From assembly GCF_000970085.1 (NCBI RefSeq), contig NZ_CP009506.1, positions 434,001 to 498,000 of the forward strand: DNA of 64,000 bases, given 5' to 3'. The position numbers and the translations under genes are program-made. The DNA comes from Methanosarcina siciliae T4/M (GTDB lineage: Archaea; Halobacteriota; Methanosarcinia; Methanosarcinales; Methanosarcinaceae). The first letter of the stretch is position 1; each line of letters starts with the position of its first letter. Shown in pieces: positions 8,651-18,367 of this stretch. The notes beneath the pieces are model-generated. The model had not been told where the DNA came from. It worked only from the letters and a program-made list of their open reading frames with translations, and searched no databases.

Positions 8651-9649
8651 ATGCGAGGAAAAACCGGAAACAATTCCAGAACAACTGTAAGCTCTGAGCT
8701 TGCAGAAACTCTGCTTCAGGAGGGATGGAAAAAGGTGGATCTGCACGTGCACTCATCCTGTTCCTATGATGTCCCTCCCGCAAAGGCAATGCACCCTTCG
8801 GTTCTTTTTGAAAAAGCAATAGCTAAAGGGCTTGATTACGTGACCTTTACCGACCATGATACTGTCGAAGCATATGACCTGCTTGGCTGGGACAGGGAAG
8901 GGCTGGTGCCGGGGGTCGAGATTTCGATTAAAGACCCTGAGTACATAGGGCATACCCTTCACGTTAATGTTTTTGAACTCGATTCCGAAGAGTTCCGAGA
9001 GCTTGAGGTAATTGCAAACCAGGAACATGACTTCAAAAGCTTTATCCGCTACCTCAGGGTTCACGACCTCCCGCATATTTATAATCACCCCTTCTGGTTT
9101 GCCATAGGAGACAGGCCCAACCTCCGGGCTGTGCCTGAACTCATAAAGCAGTTTCCTGTTGTCGAATTCAACATGCAGGACTTAACGGAAAAAAACCTGA
9201 TAACGGCTGCACTTGCCCGGAAATACGGAAAAGGGCTTGCTGCCACTACGGACAGTCATACAGGAGGCATGGGGGCCGTCTATACGCTCGCAAAGGGCGA
9301 TTCTTTCAGAGAATATTTTGATAACATCAAAAACGGCAGGTCCTATATGGTAATTGAGGGGGGAGCCAGGCGGCACCTTACAAAAGAACTGAATGCCTGG
9401 GTCGAACTGGTCTTTTCCATGGACCGGAATGCAGGGAAAGATGCGGGTTTCACCACAAATGTGAAGACTTTTGACAGGCTGATAGGTTTCTTTGCAAACG
9501 GAAAGATAAGGGAGTTCCCCAGGATTAACGGGCTTGCGATGAGATTTTTCCGGAACTTTTCCCGCTCGGGACTTCCTGCTTATATGTACATGAGGGCTGA
9601 AAAGCCTCTGGTTTCCAGAATAGAAAAAGTAGTCAGTTTGACGGCATGA
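8651..9649 (+). CDS. PHP-domain metal-dependent phosphoesterase
   Basis: Predicted cytoplasmic phosphoesterase of the PHP (polymerase and histidinol phosphatase) superfamily, which binds two or three metals. Ligand motifs are in order: DLHVHSSCSYD (HxH), TDHDT, the Glu in VPGVEIS, NHPFW and TDSHTGG. An N-terminal tail of about 30 residues precedes the domain, and a poorly conserved basic segment of about 90 residues follows. The ATG at 8651 is preferred over a TTG at 8600, but neither has a convincing ribosome-binding site. It stands alone, convergent with mtaB. Substrate unknown. Confidence 0.87.
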   Translation: MRGKTGNNSRTTVSSELAETLLQEGWKKVDLHVHSSCSYDVPPAKAMHPSVLFEKAIAKGLDYVTFTDHDTVEAYDLLGWDREGLVPGVEISIKDPEYIGHTLHVNVFELDSEEFRELEVIANQEHDFKSFIRYLRVHDLPHIYNHPFWFAIGDRPNLRAVPELIKQFPVVEFNMQDLTEKNLITAALARKYGKGLAATTDSHTGGMGAVYTLAKGDSFREYFDNIKNGRSYMVIEGGARRHLTKELNAWVELVFSMDRNAGKDAGFTTNVKTFDRLIGFFANGKIREFPRINGLAMRFFRNFSRSGLPAYMYMRAEKPLVSRIEKVVSLTA

Positions 9650-9676
9650 AATTAGTGGGGAAAAGGGGTGAAGTTT

Positions 9677-9693
9677 AAGAAAAAAGAAAAAGA
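9677..9693 (-). terminator. Candidate T-tract terminator of mtaCB
   Basis: On the minus strand this is TTTTTCTTTTTTCTT, beginning about 12 bp after the mtaB stop. Archaeal RNA polymerase typically terminates at such T tracts without a strong hairpin. Placement between two convergent genes supports the reading. Confidence 0.45.
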
Positions 9694-9704
9694 GAACTGA
9701 GGGC

Positions 9705-11090
9705 TTAGAAGCCGTAGTTCTCGGGGAGGAAGACCTTAACTTCACTCTTGTACTTTGTGAGACAGTCGTCCATGAACTTGTCCATGTCGTCCGTGAGGGA
9801 GTCAAGGGATGCCTTTGCGTCTGCAAGGGCGTTGGTTTCGAACCTGGAGAGCTCGAGCTTGCCGGCTGCACCTTCGCTGACGATGTCGCAGCATGCGATT
9901 GCAGCGTTCTTTGCTCTGAGGTAGATGTCTTCTCCGTCCTTAACAATTGCTTCGCCGACCTTGTATGCGTTGTCGTAGGCGAGGACATATCCCTGCGGGT
10001 CTCTGTACCTGTCGGAGAGCATGAAGAGGTCTCTGAGAACTTTCTCGTTCTTGGTTTCAAGAGCGGTGTTCATGAGGGTGCAGTCGTATGCAAGGGTCTC
10101 GGACCAGCACTGAACAGTTGTACCGCCGAATTCACCGTGGTATTCGACAGACTCGTTGGACCAGCAGTCACAGCACTGCATAATGAGGTTACCCAGTACG
10201 TCAGAGTGAGCGCAGGTGGAAGTCTTACCTTCCTGGGTCATTGGCATACCTGTGATGGCTTTGATAATGATGTTTTCATAGCCGCAGTCCTTACCCGGAC
10301 CTTTTGCACCGCATTCGTATGCCACAAGGGACCTGGGGGCAGAGATTGCTCTTGCGAGGATTGCAAGGGTGTGTGCGAGGTTCTTGTCAAGCAGACCGCC
10401 GCCGATGAACATTGCGGTGTTTGCCTGGGCACAGTCGGTGTCTCCGGCTGCAACAGTGCCGGTCTTCTGTGCAATTGCGGCGATGTCGGACCAGATCATT
10501 TCCATGTCAATGGAACCGAGGCAGCCAATTGCGTAGAGCATACCAGCGACGTCGTTTCTGAGAACTGCATAGTCGAATACTTCCTTACCACCCATGGATT
10601 CAACGGACAGAAGGTCAGCACCGGCTTTGGCACATTCTTCGAAGGCTTCGAGGAAGACAGAGTACTTGTCGCCTCTGAGCTGGAGGAAGTCCCTGTTTTC
10701 ACGGATGTCACCGATGGTGTGGCGGAGGGCGCACTTTATGCCGTATTCATCGTGGTATTCTTCCATGATGGTCTTCTGGGCGTGTGCGACTTCTGCTCCC
10801 CAGGAGGGGTTGTTGGACATCTGCTGAACGTGTTCGGTTTCAAGGATAACTGCAGGGAAACCGACTTGGACCATTCTACCCATAATGTCGGTGGTGATCC
10901 TCTCGTATTCCTTTATGAGTTTTTCTTTGGATGCACCGGCTTCAGGTCTGGGGGCATAGTTAACTTCGGGAATTGTGTAGCCTGCACCGATTTCGAGGCC
11001 AAGGCCTGCCTTTACGGGGTGCTTGGATACGCCGAAGGTCATTTCGTCTGCGCTTGCGTATGCCATCTTAGTGAATCTTGTTGCTGCCAT
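9705..11090 (-). CDS. mtaB: Methanol:corrinoid methyltransferase MtaB
   Basis: Cleaves the C-O bond of methanol and moves the methyl group to the Co(I) corrinoid on MtaC, the first step of methylotrophic methanogenesis; cytoplasmic. At 461 residues it is full length. The zinc ligands established for the M. barkeri enzyme fall exactly at E164 (LSVE), C220 (GDTDC) and C269 (GKDC). The ATG follows GAGGTGAGTTAA, a good ribosome-binding site, 10 bp after the mtaC stop, so the two genes form an mtaCB operon. The codon use is that of a highly expressed gene. Methanosarcina usually has several mtaCB copies; which isozyme this is needs comparison. Confidence 0.98.
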   Translation of the reverse strand: MAATRFTKMAYASADEMTFGVSKHPVKAGLGLEIGAGYTIPEVNYAPRPEAGASKEKLIKEYERITTDIMGRMVQVGFPAVILETEHVQQMSNNPSWGAEVAHAQKTIMEEYHDEYGIKCALRHTIGDIRENRDFLQLRGDKYSVFLEAFEECAKAGADLLSVESMGGKEVFDYAVLRNDVAGMLYAIGCLGSIDMEMIWSDIAAIAQKTGTVAAGDTDCAQANTAMFIGGGLLDKNLAHTLAILARAISAPRSLVAYECGAKGPGKDCGYENIIIKAITGMPMTQEGKTSTCAHSDVLGNLIMQCCDCWSNESVEYHGEFGGTTVQCWSETLAYDCTLMNTALETKNEKVLRDLFMLSDRYRDPQGYVLAYDNAYKVGEAIVKDGEDIYLRAKNAAIACCDIVSEGAAGKLELSRFETNALADAKASLDSLTDDMDKFMDDCLTKYKSEVKVFLPENYGF

Positions 11091-11100
11091 TTAACTCACC

Positions 11101-11877
11101 TCAGTGCTTGTGGAATTTGTCTCTTAATGCTGCGATATCTGTGGTACCTGCAATGATTGCGTCAGCAATCTTGGGGGCGTCAGCGGCTTCTTCACCGTAC
11201 ACACCGAGTGTATACTGGGATACGAAGTCCTGGTTAACTGCTCCGCCACCGCATGCGAATGGAAGCTTGTATCCTTTCTCAAGGAGTTTGTCGTTAACTT
11301 CCTTGAATGCATACATGGTGGTGGTCATGAGTGCAGTACCTGTGACCATTATCGGGTTGTTTTCAGCAACTGCTTTGACAACATCATCCACAGGGACGTC
11401 CCTTCCGAGGTCAACTACATCGTAGCCGTTTGCTCTGAGGAGGGCGGTAACGATGTTCTTACCGATGTCGTGAACGTCACCTTCTGCGACGTGGCAGACA
11501 ACAGTTCCCTTTGTTACAGGGGCAGTTTCAGAGTTTTCCTTACAGAATTCGATACCGTCAAGCATGGCGTCAGCAGACATCATGACGTTGGGGAGGAAAA
11601 TTATACCTTCATCGTAGAGATTGGTGACAACGCCCATACCGACCATGAGGGCATCGTCGATGAGTGCAATTGGGTCCTTGCCTGCATCCATTGCAGCCTG
11701 GAGACCCTCGATCACATCATCTTCTTCTCCTTCGAAGATGGCTTTTGCGATCGGGTAGATAAGTTCGTCTTTAGGATAAAGCTCTTCTGCGGCATCTTCT
11801 GGCGTCATTGCCTTTTCCAGAGCCACATTGTACCTGGTTAATACCTTTTTCAGACTTGCCTCTGTAAAGTCCAACAT
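11101..11877 (-). CDS. mtaC: Methanol-specific corrinoid protein MtaC
   Basis: Carries the cobamide cofactor that accepts the methyl group from methanol via MtaB and passes it to MtaA/coenzyme M. The N-terminal helical cap (residues about 1-120) is followed by a Rossmann B12 domain with the lower-ligand motif GDVHDIG; H136 is the predicted cobalt ligand, matching the known M. barkeri numbering. The SVL-like and GG-containing loops (GTALMTTTMY, FACGGGAV) are present. The start ATG is preceded by GGAGG at 8 bases. It is the first gene of the mtaCB operon. Confidence 0.98.
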   Translation of the reverse strand: MLDFTEASLKKVLTRYNVALEKAMTPEDAAEELYPKDELIYPIAKAIFEGEEDDVIEGLQAAMDAGKDPIALIDDALMVGMGVVTNLYDEGIIFLPNVMMSADAMLDGIEFCKENSETAPVTKGTVVCHVAEGDVHDIGKNIVTALLRANGYDVVDLGRDVPVDDVVKAVAENNPIMVTGTALMTTTMYAFKEVNDKLLEKGYKLPFACGGGAVNQDFVSQYTLGVYGEEAADAPKIADAIIAGTTDIAALRDKFHKH

Positions 11878-12778
11878 ATTTCTAAACCTCCATTTAGATC
11901 AAACAAAAAGCCATTACCATTCCGGCTCTGCAGTTTCCGGGTGAATAAGGCCTGGAATGCTCCGGTTTTGCCTTTGTAAAGTATTTTTCTTTCTGCGGTA
12001 GACCTGAAAAGTATCTGACGTTTATGTGTTTGAGGGTCTAAATTTCAGATATCTTCAGTACAATACCGATGGAAGAATTTCTTTCTCCTGTTACCGAAAC
12101 TTTTCCTTTTTTTATAAAATCTCATGCCTGCATGCCGACATGTGTTTACAGCATAATTAGGGGAAATCATCACATATACCATAACCGACGGAAATTTTTT
12201 CCTGATTTTTATAGGTCAACACGGCGTCTGAAATTTTGAGGGCGCGGAGGGGCTTCTTTCCTTTGAATTTTTTAAACCTTCTTTTCTCGATAATAGAACT
12301 CTAAATTTTTGAGGCAAATCATGCAAATTTTCTTTGATATTTTTTGAGATGCTTTCGTTTTCAACATTTATATTTTTTTTGAACAATGTCTTTATTCAGA
12401 TCAAGCGGATAAAAAATTTCAATGTTCAGATTTGCCATCTCAGTTCACATATATATATTTTAGAATTAGTATGTATGTAATTCAGGTTCTTTTATCCGTC
12501 GAATGATCTTGTTTTTACTTCTATTCTGCATCACTCTTCAACTGTTGGAGTAAAATTGATTAGAGTATTTAGCGTTTTAAATTATTCATCCAAACTCTTT
12601 TATATAAATCCATATATCAGTAATCTCTAATATATGGCGCAAACTCTTCCTCCTATTAAGGCCGTATATGGCCCGAGTGTAACTCAAATCTTTACTCGCT
12701 CCAATGCGAACATTTTTCCTTCCCGTATAATGCAGATTATCCTATATTTTAAAGAAAAAAGAGATAGGAATGGTTTGA
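11878..12778. promoter_or_regulatory. Long mtaCB leader and divergent regulator promoter region
   Basis: About 900 bp with no gene. In Methanosarcina acetivorans the mtaCB operons are known to have long untranslated leaders and divergent control, so a spacer of this size fits. On the minus strand a TATA-like CTAAAATATATATATG (12448-12463) could serve mtaC with a leader of roughly 550 nt. On the plus strand TTTATATAAATC (about 12598-12609) could serve the regulator. Neither start site can be proven from sequence. Confidence 0.6.
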
Positions 12779-13633
12779 ATGCAATCTGAGTTAATAGATG
12801 TAGTATTTCGTTCTCAGAAAAGAAGAGACCTCCTCTTACTGCTGGGAGAAGAACCCCGCACAATGGAGGATATTAAAGTCCTCCTTGATGTTTCTCCCAC
12901 GGCTATTTTGCCCCAGATCAAGAGGCTTACGGACAGTAACCTTGTTATTCAAAAAAATGGCAACTACGAATTGACAGATCTGGGAGAGCAGGTCTTCAAA
13001 AAAGCCAGGGCCCTTGTTGATGTCCTCACCCTGCTAGAAAAAGATAACTACTGGATTGAACACGACCTGGGAGGAATTCCCCCGTACCTACTTGATAGGA
13101 TAGGGGATATTAAGGACTGCAATCTGGTTAAAGCCGATCCCAGCCAGATTTTCGAGCCCAATACCGAGCTTCTGGAATACTTCGCTTCTTCTCGCTACCT
13201 GATGATGTTTTCATCCTTCTACAGGCCGGAGTTCCTCCCCCTCTATTCAAAGCTTGGAAGGCTTGAGTCAGAGGTTTCCCTTATATTCACGGAATCGGTA
13301 CTTGAAAAGTTCCTGTATAACTATGAAAAGAAAATAAGAAGATTTGCCGCAATGGACAATACCGAACTTTTTGCCTGTAAGGATGGCGTAAAAATTGCCG
13401 AACTTATCGTCTCGGATCGTGGGATGATGATTTCTCTCTTTGACAGCCAGGGCAGGTTCTACCATGAATATATGTACTGTTCCGAATCCCAGGCTATTTC
13501 CTGGGCAAAAGAGTTATTTGATTTTTATAAATCAAGGGCATTAAAAGTCGATGGCGAGACGAGTCTTGACAGTTTTACATGTACGTCCGAACACGGAGCT
13601 TTTTCAGAATCTCTTCTCTTAAGCCTCCACTGA
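12779..13633 (+). CDS. Methanol-specific regulator (Msr family; wHTH + DUF1724)
   Basis: Transcription factor of the family shown genetically in M. acetivorans (MsrA-MsrE) to activate mtaCB operons. An N-terminal winged helix lies at residues about 5-75 (RRDLLLLLGEEPRTMEDI, recognition region SPTAILPQIKRL), and the DUF1724 sensor-like domain follows to about residue 255 (YLLDRIGDIKDCN, SRYLMMFSSFYRPEFLPLY). It is divergent from mtaC and followed by a second family member, the same arrangement as the two activators next to mtaCB1. It is therefore a likely activator of the adjacent operon. The C-terminal 25 residues extend past its paralogue. Confidence 0.88.
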   Translation: MQSELIDVVFRSQKRRDLLLLLGEEPRTMEDIKVLLDVSPTAILPQIKRLTDSNLVIQKNGNYELTDLGEQVFKKARALVDVLTLLEKDNYWIEHDLGGIPPYLLDRIGDIKDCNLVKADPSQIFEPNTELLEYFASSRYLMMFSSFYRPEFLPLYSKLGRLESEVSLIFTESVLEKFLYNYEKKIRRFAAMDNTELFACKDGVKIAELIVSDRGMMISLFDSQGRFYHEYMYCSESQAISWAKELFDFYKSRALKVDGETSLDSFTCTSEHGAFSESLLLSLH

Positions 13634-13859
13634 ATTATGCCAGTACGTTAACAGGTTTAATACAGGCTTGAGGCTTTTCCCAAAATACGCAAGGAAATTG
13701 AGATTAGCCGGGGCAACAGGGGTTCTTCAAGTGCTGGAAATTATTCCGGACAGTTTGAATATTCCGACTCAAACTTCAGTAACTTCAACCTCAGTAACTC
13801 AGGATAAATAATAAATACCTTATTTAATCTAAACTCCATCCGGAAGGAGGCCGAATAGA
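13634..13859. promoter_or_regulatory. Spacer before second Msr regulator
   Basis: 226 bp without a gene, ending in a strong ribosome-binding site CGGAAGGAGG at 13841-13850. The size suggests the second regulator has its own promoter; AT-rich TAAATAATAAATACCTTATT lies near 13804-13823. Confidence 0.4.
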
Positions 13860-14651
13860 ATGAGTATGGAACTGCAGTTAATAGATACTATTTTCTTTTC
13901 AGATAAACGAAAAAATTTGCTTTTATTCCTTAAGAACGGGCCAAAAACGATTGAAGAGATCAAGACTGAGCTTGAAGTCAGTTCCAGCCCTATTATGGCT
14001 CAGATCCGTATCCTGCTCAAAGAAGGGCTGCTGGCGCAGAAAGAGAACAGTTACGAGCTTTCCGTAAAAGGGAAACTTATAGTCCCCAAAATGGAACCTC
14101 TCCTCTCCACATTCCGGCTCTTTGATGAAAACCATGATTACTGGGCAAGGCAGAACCTCCTCACTCTTCCCACCCACCTGCTTGACCGGATAGGGGATCT
14201 CGGCAGCTGTATGGAGCTTGTGCCTGACAGGATTCATATTTTTGATTACCCTCCTGAAATAATGGATCCTCTCTACAGGTCAAAAACAGTAATGGAAGTC
14301 TCTTCTTTTTTCCGCCCCGGGTATCCGGGCCTCTACCTTGACCTTGCGAATAAAGGTATTGAAGTTTCTCTTGTTCTCGAAAAACCCATCTACCGAAAAA
14401 TGGTCTCCGATTACAGACCGGAAGTCGAAGAGTTCCTTAACCTGGAAAATGCGCAGATCTTTGTCTGTGAAAATAAAATCGAACTTGCGTCCAGCCTTGT
14501 TACGGACCGCTTTATCTCTCTGTCCATGATCTCCAAGGACGGAAGGTACTATAACCATGAAATGGTGAGCTTTGAGAAAAGCGCCATTGAATGGGGACAG
14601 GAACTTTACAACTATTACAGGGACATGGCCGAGCAGGTCACACAGGTCTGA
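13860..14651 (+). CDS. Methanol-specific regulator paralogue (Msr family; wHTH + DUF1724)
   Basis: Second regulator in tandem, collinear with the preceding one: the N-terminal LQLIDTIFFSDKRKNLLLFL winged helix, then HLLDRIGDLGSC and SKTVMEVSSFFRPGYPGLY in the DUF1724 region. The ATG at 13860 lies 9 bases after GGAGG; an ATG two codons on is also possible. In M. acetivorans two such adjacent proteins are both required for expression of the neighbouring mtaCB operon, so a two-factor control is plausible here. The pair probably arose by tandem duplication followed by marked divergence. Confidence 0.88.
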   Translation: MSMELQLIDTIFFSDKRKNLLLFLKNGPKTIEEIKTELEVSSSPIMAQIRILLKEGLLAQKENSYELSVKGKLIVPKMEPLLSTFRLFDENHDYWARQNLLTLPTHLLDRIGDLGSCMELVPDRIHIFDYPPEIMDPLYRSKTVMEVSSFFRPGYPGLYLDLANKGIEVSLVLEKPIYRKMVSDYRPEVEEFLNLENAQIFVCENKIELASSLVTDRFISLSMISKDGRYYNHEMVSFEKSAIEWGQELYNYYRDMAEQVTQV

Positions 14652-14673
14652 GCAGGCTGTAATATTTCTTTTT

Positions 14674-14741
14674 TTCTTTCCCTAAAATTAAAGTATCCTT
14701 AAACTCAATTTTCTTTCCCTAAAATTAAAGTATCCTTAAAC
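14674..14741. repeat. Direct repeat, ~31 bp copied at 37-bp offset
   Basis: TTCTTTCCCTAAAATTAAAG and the following bases to CCTTAAAC appear at 14674 and again at 14711, just upstream of the DNA glycosylase gene. It probably duplicates part of the spacer, possibly including a transcription signal. Confidence 0.85.
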
Positions 14742-14758
14742 CGGAGTTTTCTCTAACC

Positions 14759-15235
14759 ATGATAAAGCGCGGTCTGCCTCCGATTCTTGACGAAAACACC
14801 GAAATCATGATTCTGGGGTCTCTTCCGAGTGATGAGTCCATCCGTAAGCAGCAGTACTATGGAAACCCGGGCAACGATTTCTGGAGGCTTGTCGGAAACG
14901 CTATCGGAGAATCTCTTCAGGGCATGGCTTACGAAAAAAGACTTGAAACCCTTAAGTGCAACAGAATAGGGCTCTGGGATGTGTTTAAAGCCGGAAACCG
15001 GGCCGGAAGCCAGGACTCAAAGATCGGGGACGAAGAAATAAATGATTTTTCAGGCCTGAAAGAAGTGGTCCCGAAGCTCAGGCTTATCTGTTTCAATGGC
15101 AGAAAAGCCGGAGAATATGAAACTCTCCTGAGAGGAATGGGATATGAAACAAAGGTTCTACCCTCTTCAAGCGGGGCTAACCGGAGATTTTCAAAAAATA
15201 GGGAATCGGAGTGGGAGGCTGTTTTCAGGCATTAA
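14759..15235 (+). CDS. DNA-deoxyinosine/uracil glycosylase, UDG family 6-like
   Basis: Base-excision repair enzyme of the uracil-DNA glycosylase superfamily. The pattern MILGSLPSDESI, YYGNPGNDFWRLVG and the C-terminal LPSSSGANRRFS matches the family-6 hypoxanthine-DNA glycosylases first described in Methanosarcina, which remove deaminated adenine. Usual homologues read GSxPG at the first motif; here it is GSLPSD. At 158 residues it is full length for the family. The ATG at 14759 directly follows a duplicated AT-rich leader and lacks a clear Shine-Dalgarno. It sits downstream of, but probably not co-transcribed with, the methanol regulators. Confidence 0.82.
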   Translation: MIKRGLPPILDENTEIMILGSLPSDESIRKQQYYGNPGNDFWRLVGNAIGESLQGMAYEKRLETLKCNRIGLWDVFKAGNRAGSQDSKIGDEEINDFSGLKEVVPKLRLICFNGRKAGEYETLLRGMGYETKVLPSSSGANRRFSKNRESEWEAVFRH

Positions 15236-15365
15236 AACCTGACACTTCCTCAAGTCCACTCTTTCTCATGTTAGTGATTTTAACTCACGGTTCAGAATAC
15301 AAATTAATCCTTATATGTTTAAAGCTGTATATTTTTGATTTTTCCGGTTTATTCTTACTTCCGAT

Positions 15366-15545
15366 TTATTCTACTTTTATAGCCCCTACCGGGCAGGCTT
15401 CTTCGCAGGCTCCGCAGTCCACGCATTCGTCTTCGTCCACAACCGCACAACCCGCGTCCTCATCGATAATGATTGCTTCTACAGGGCACTCTTCCACACA
15501 GGTTCCGCATGCTGTACATTCTTCTTTGTTGACTTTTGCTGGCAT
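15366..15545 (-). CDS. 2[4Fe-4S] ferredoxin, 59 aa
   Basis: Small cytoplasmic electron carrier. It has two CxxCxxCxxxCP cluster motifs: CTACGTCVEECP and CVDCGACEEACP. The length and acidic loops are typical of clostridial-type ferredoxins, which in Methanosarcina link carbonyl oxidation, hydrogenase or Rnf complexes. The start MPAKVNKEE is preceded by AGAGGAG at a good distance. It is monocistronic: a TATA-like box lies about 125 bp upstream, and the neighbouring genes are far away or on the other strand. Confidence 0.95.
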   Translation of the reverse strand: MPAKVNKEECTACGTCVEECPVEAIIIDEDAGCAVVDEDECVDCGACEEACPVGAIKVE

Positions 15546-15670
15546 TAGTTTTCAACTCCTCTTTTCGTTTTTCTGTTTTGTTCTGTCAGATCAGTGCTTT
15601 AAACATTACTTTAGAAGTATGGCAAGTATAGGTTTCAGGTAAATCCTGGTCCTTTTTTTATTTATCTATT

Positions 15671-15684
15671 TTTATATATAAAAA
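15671..15684 (-). promoter_or_regulatory. TATA-like box for the ferredoxin gene
   Basis: On the minus strand this reads TTTTATATATAAA, a strong archaeal TATA match about 125 bp upstream of the ferredoxin start, implying a leader of roughly 100 nt. Confidence 0.5.
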
Positions 15685-15729
15685 TTTACTCCTGCTCGTT
15701 TCCATCTCATTTTTGTTTTTTGTCCCTGT

Positions 15730-17702
15730 TCACTCTCCGATGATCCTGTCTGCTCCAAGCCTGTCCAGAATCTCAAGCAGCTTTTTTTTGCGTTTGTTTA
15801 CTTTCTTTATCTCCGAAAGATAGGCTTCCCAGGCTTCCTTTTTCCCGCTGGCTTCAAGTGTTTCCTTTACTTTCCGGAGGTAAGGGAATGCCTCTTCGTA
15901 TGAGCTTACTTTTGTTTCGGAAATCAACTTTTCTGCACGTTTTTTCCAGATATCAAGCGCGATTTCCGGATATTTCACTTTGACGGTGTTTGCAATTTGA
16001 TTTTCAGAGATTGAAAGCCAGTGACTTTCGGCTTCTGCTCCACTCTTCTTAAGTTCTTCATACCAGTAAACCACTTCTTCAGGGTCTTCTTCCTGAATTG
16101 CTATTTCTATTAAAAGATCAAAGGCGGGAGTTTCTATCTTCTGTATGGAACCAGCTTCCAAAAGACCTGTTTTCGGTAGAATGCCTGGAAGAATTGAAAG
16201 CTCTTCTTTACCTGAGATTTCTTCCTTACTTTTGGCTTTGTCAGCTTTAGCCTGACCTGCCGGCAGTTCCCCTGTTTTCAGATATTTGAGGGCAGCTTCC
16301 CGTACCTCCTTCCAGACTCCCACTTTTCTAGCGCCTTTTTGCATTCCGGGATAACTGGCCGTATAAGGAGCCCTGAAAAACTTTTCTGCTTCAAGGGCAG
16401 TTGCAAAAAGCCAGTTTTTTTCTTCTTCCTTTAGCTCAATCAGGGTCCGGAAGAGCTGGCGGGCAGTTCCTGGTTGGTATTCTCTGGTTTTTTTGATTCC
16501 CCTGTAAATCCATTTTTCTGCTTTCTTTTTCTCTCCAGAGTCGAGCAGCAGCTCTATCAGCCGGATGTAATTACCTGTTTTTTCGGCTTCGTGTTCACAG
16601 GTAGGTATTATCTCTTCGGGAAGCCCGGCTTTTCCAAAGGAATCAATCAGCCTGTCAACTACATAGTCCCTCTGCCAGGGTGGGCTGTAGAGAGAGTTTT
16701 TTTCTCTTTTGCTTCATTAAGCTTAACTTTCAGGACTTCTGCAAAGAGCTTCCATTCTTCAGAAGTATAATCCCCTTCCCAGAAAGCGTGTTCATTAAGA
16801 ATATTGTAGTTATCTCTAAGCTCAATTTCAAGCATATAGAGCATTTTCTCGTGGGTAGGCAGGGATGACCGGGACAGGGCTTCAAACACGACGTCCATGC
16901 AGAAGGCTATTTTTGTTCCGATCTCTCCTTTTTCGTCATATTCTGCTATTTTTTCGTACCTGTCCATCAGCTCTTTTCCGATATCAAGCAGTTCATCGGA
17001 GTCTCCGGAATCGAGCAGGCTTTCCAGCCCTATCCGCACATCCGGAAAGTCAGGCACATCAATTTCATAATTTTCATAAGCAAAATACTCGGTTTCTTTC
17101 AGAAGCTCGTCAAGTTCGGAATCTGCCTCTCCTATAATTTCTCCCACATCTTCTGCTGCAACTACATTTTCTGCTGCAAGGTTCTGCCGGTCTCTAAGGT
17201 ACCTGCCGAGAAGAGCATCTTTTTCTGCAAACGCCACAAGTATTTCGATTAATTCTTTTTTTGTTAGCTGCTCCAGGTATTCGCTGAGAGCTCTGGCTGA
17301 GAATTCTCCAGCTCCTTTGAGAGGTGGTTCAGCTTCTGTGTATTCCTTTCTAGTTCTCGCAACTAACGGGGCTTCTCCAAAAATTACAGGAACCTCTTCT
17401 CCATACTCTGCGAGTTCCAGGTACTCCAGTACGGCTGCAACCCCATGTTTGCAGTCGTGCCCTACAGGGCAGGTGCAGACTGAGCTCAATTTTCCATTTT
17501 CCAGAAAGATTTCCGTGAAATATTCTTTTGTTCCTTCTACCCGGGCTACAAGGCTGCCCTCCGGGGTTCGTTTCAGCTCTTTTATCCGCCCTTCCTCCTG
17601 GTACTTTATCCCTTTTTCAGTAGCTTTCCCTCCTGCCCAATCCTCCAGGTCTCCCCACCTTAGCTCTTTGAAGGGGTCAACATCCTTATTTTCCGATGGC
17701 AT
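15730..17702 (-). pseudogene. SWIM zinc-finger protein, frameshifted in an A7 tract
   Basis: The N-terminal frame (17702 to 16659, 347 codons) has the SWIM motif CTCPVGHDCKHG near residues 77-88, a zinc-binding module for DNA or protein contact. It ends shortly after a run of seven A on the coding strand (plus positions 16697-16703). The next frame is open without a stop from there to 15730; it continues NSLYSPPWQRDYVVDRLIDS and later EKWIYRGIKKTREY, helical repeats as in full-length relatives. One extra A restores a single ORF of about 657 codons. The ATG at 16344 in the downstream frame is therefore internal. It could be a true mutation, a phase-variable tract or a sequencing error. Confidence 0.88.
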
Positions 17703-18367
17703 AAACTATTATTTCGATATTGTCATATAAAAATAGGAATTACGGGCCGGTTTTATGGATCAGGGTTCTGAAAGGAAGTCCAGAAATGGACTTGTTTTGT
17801 CCTGGATATTCTTTTTTGATCCTGTCCGGATGGTAATTTCCGCTGGCGGGAACTCATTGAATATGGGCCTGTAGAAAGAAAACCATTGACATGGAGCCCT
17901 ATAATTAGAGTTTTTTCTCATGTAACAATCCGATCTCTTATGAAGATAAATATATAATTTCTTTCCTTTATAAAAAAAGACTTTTAAGAATTTTGATTAG
18001 TATTAATCTATATTTTTAAGCTTCTTTGAGACTTATAAGTTTTTATAAAGCTTTATTTTAAAATTTAATTGCTTTAAATCCTTTATTTCTGAAAGTAAGT
18101 TTATATTTTAGCCTGCTAATCTCATGACTGTCAGCAGGTGAGAAACCTGCAGGACAAGTGGAACAAATGAATCATCAGAATACAAGACTAAAAAACAAGA
18201 CAAATGGAACAAATGAATCCCTCCCCAGAATAAGATGAATAACTGAAAAACAAGCCCAAAGGGCATAAAACGACCACAAAACGGCTATAAACCGGCCATA
18301 ATGGATATAAAACGGCCATAAAAAGGATATAAAGGACAAAAAGATGAACCCGTAATGGAAGTATATT
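17703..18367. other. Gene-free spacer with short imperfect repeats
   Basis: A 20-base string GACAARTGGAACAAATGAAT occurs at 18153 and 18199, and a degenerate AAAACGGCCATAAA-type unit repeats several times between about 18260 and 18330. These lie in the leader of the following secreted-protein gene. An open frame on the minus strand here is built from the repeats and is not credible. Confidence 0.55.

Noticed and set aside
9182..10060. 292-aa minus-strand frame overlapping the PHP gene and mtaB end
   Set aside because: Serine/threonine-rich low-complexity translation antisense to or overlapping two well-supported genes.
10137..11156. Long (339-aa) plus-strand frame antisense to mtaB
   Set aside because: Shadow of the highly biased codon use of mtaB; Cys/Val/Gly-rich with no domain, while the other strand is an unmistakable mtaB.
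15730..16344. Independent 204-aa gene at 15730-16344
   Set aside because: The frame is open far upstream of its ATG and continues the SWIM protein after one added base; the ATG is internal.
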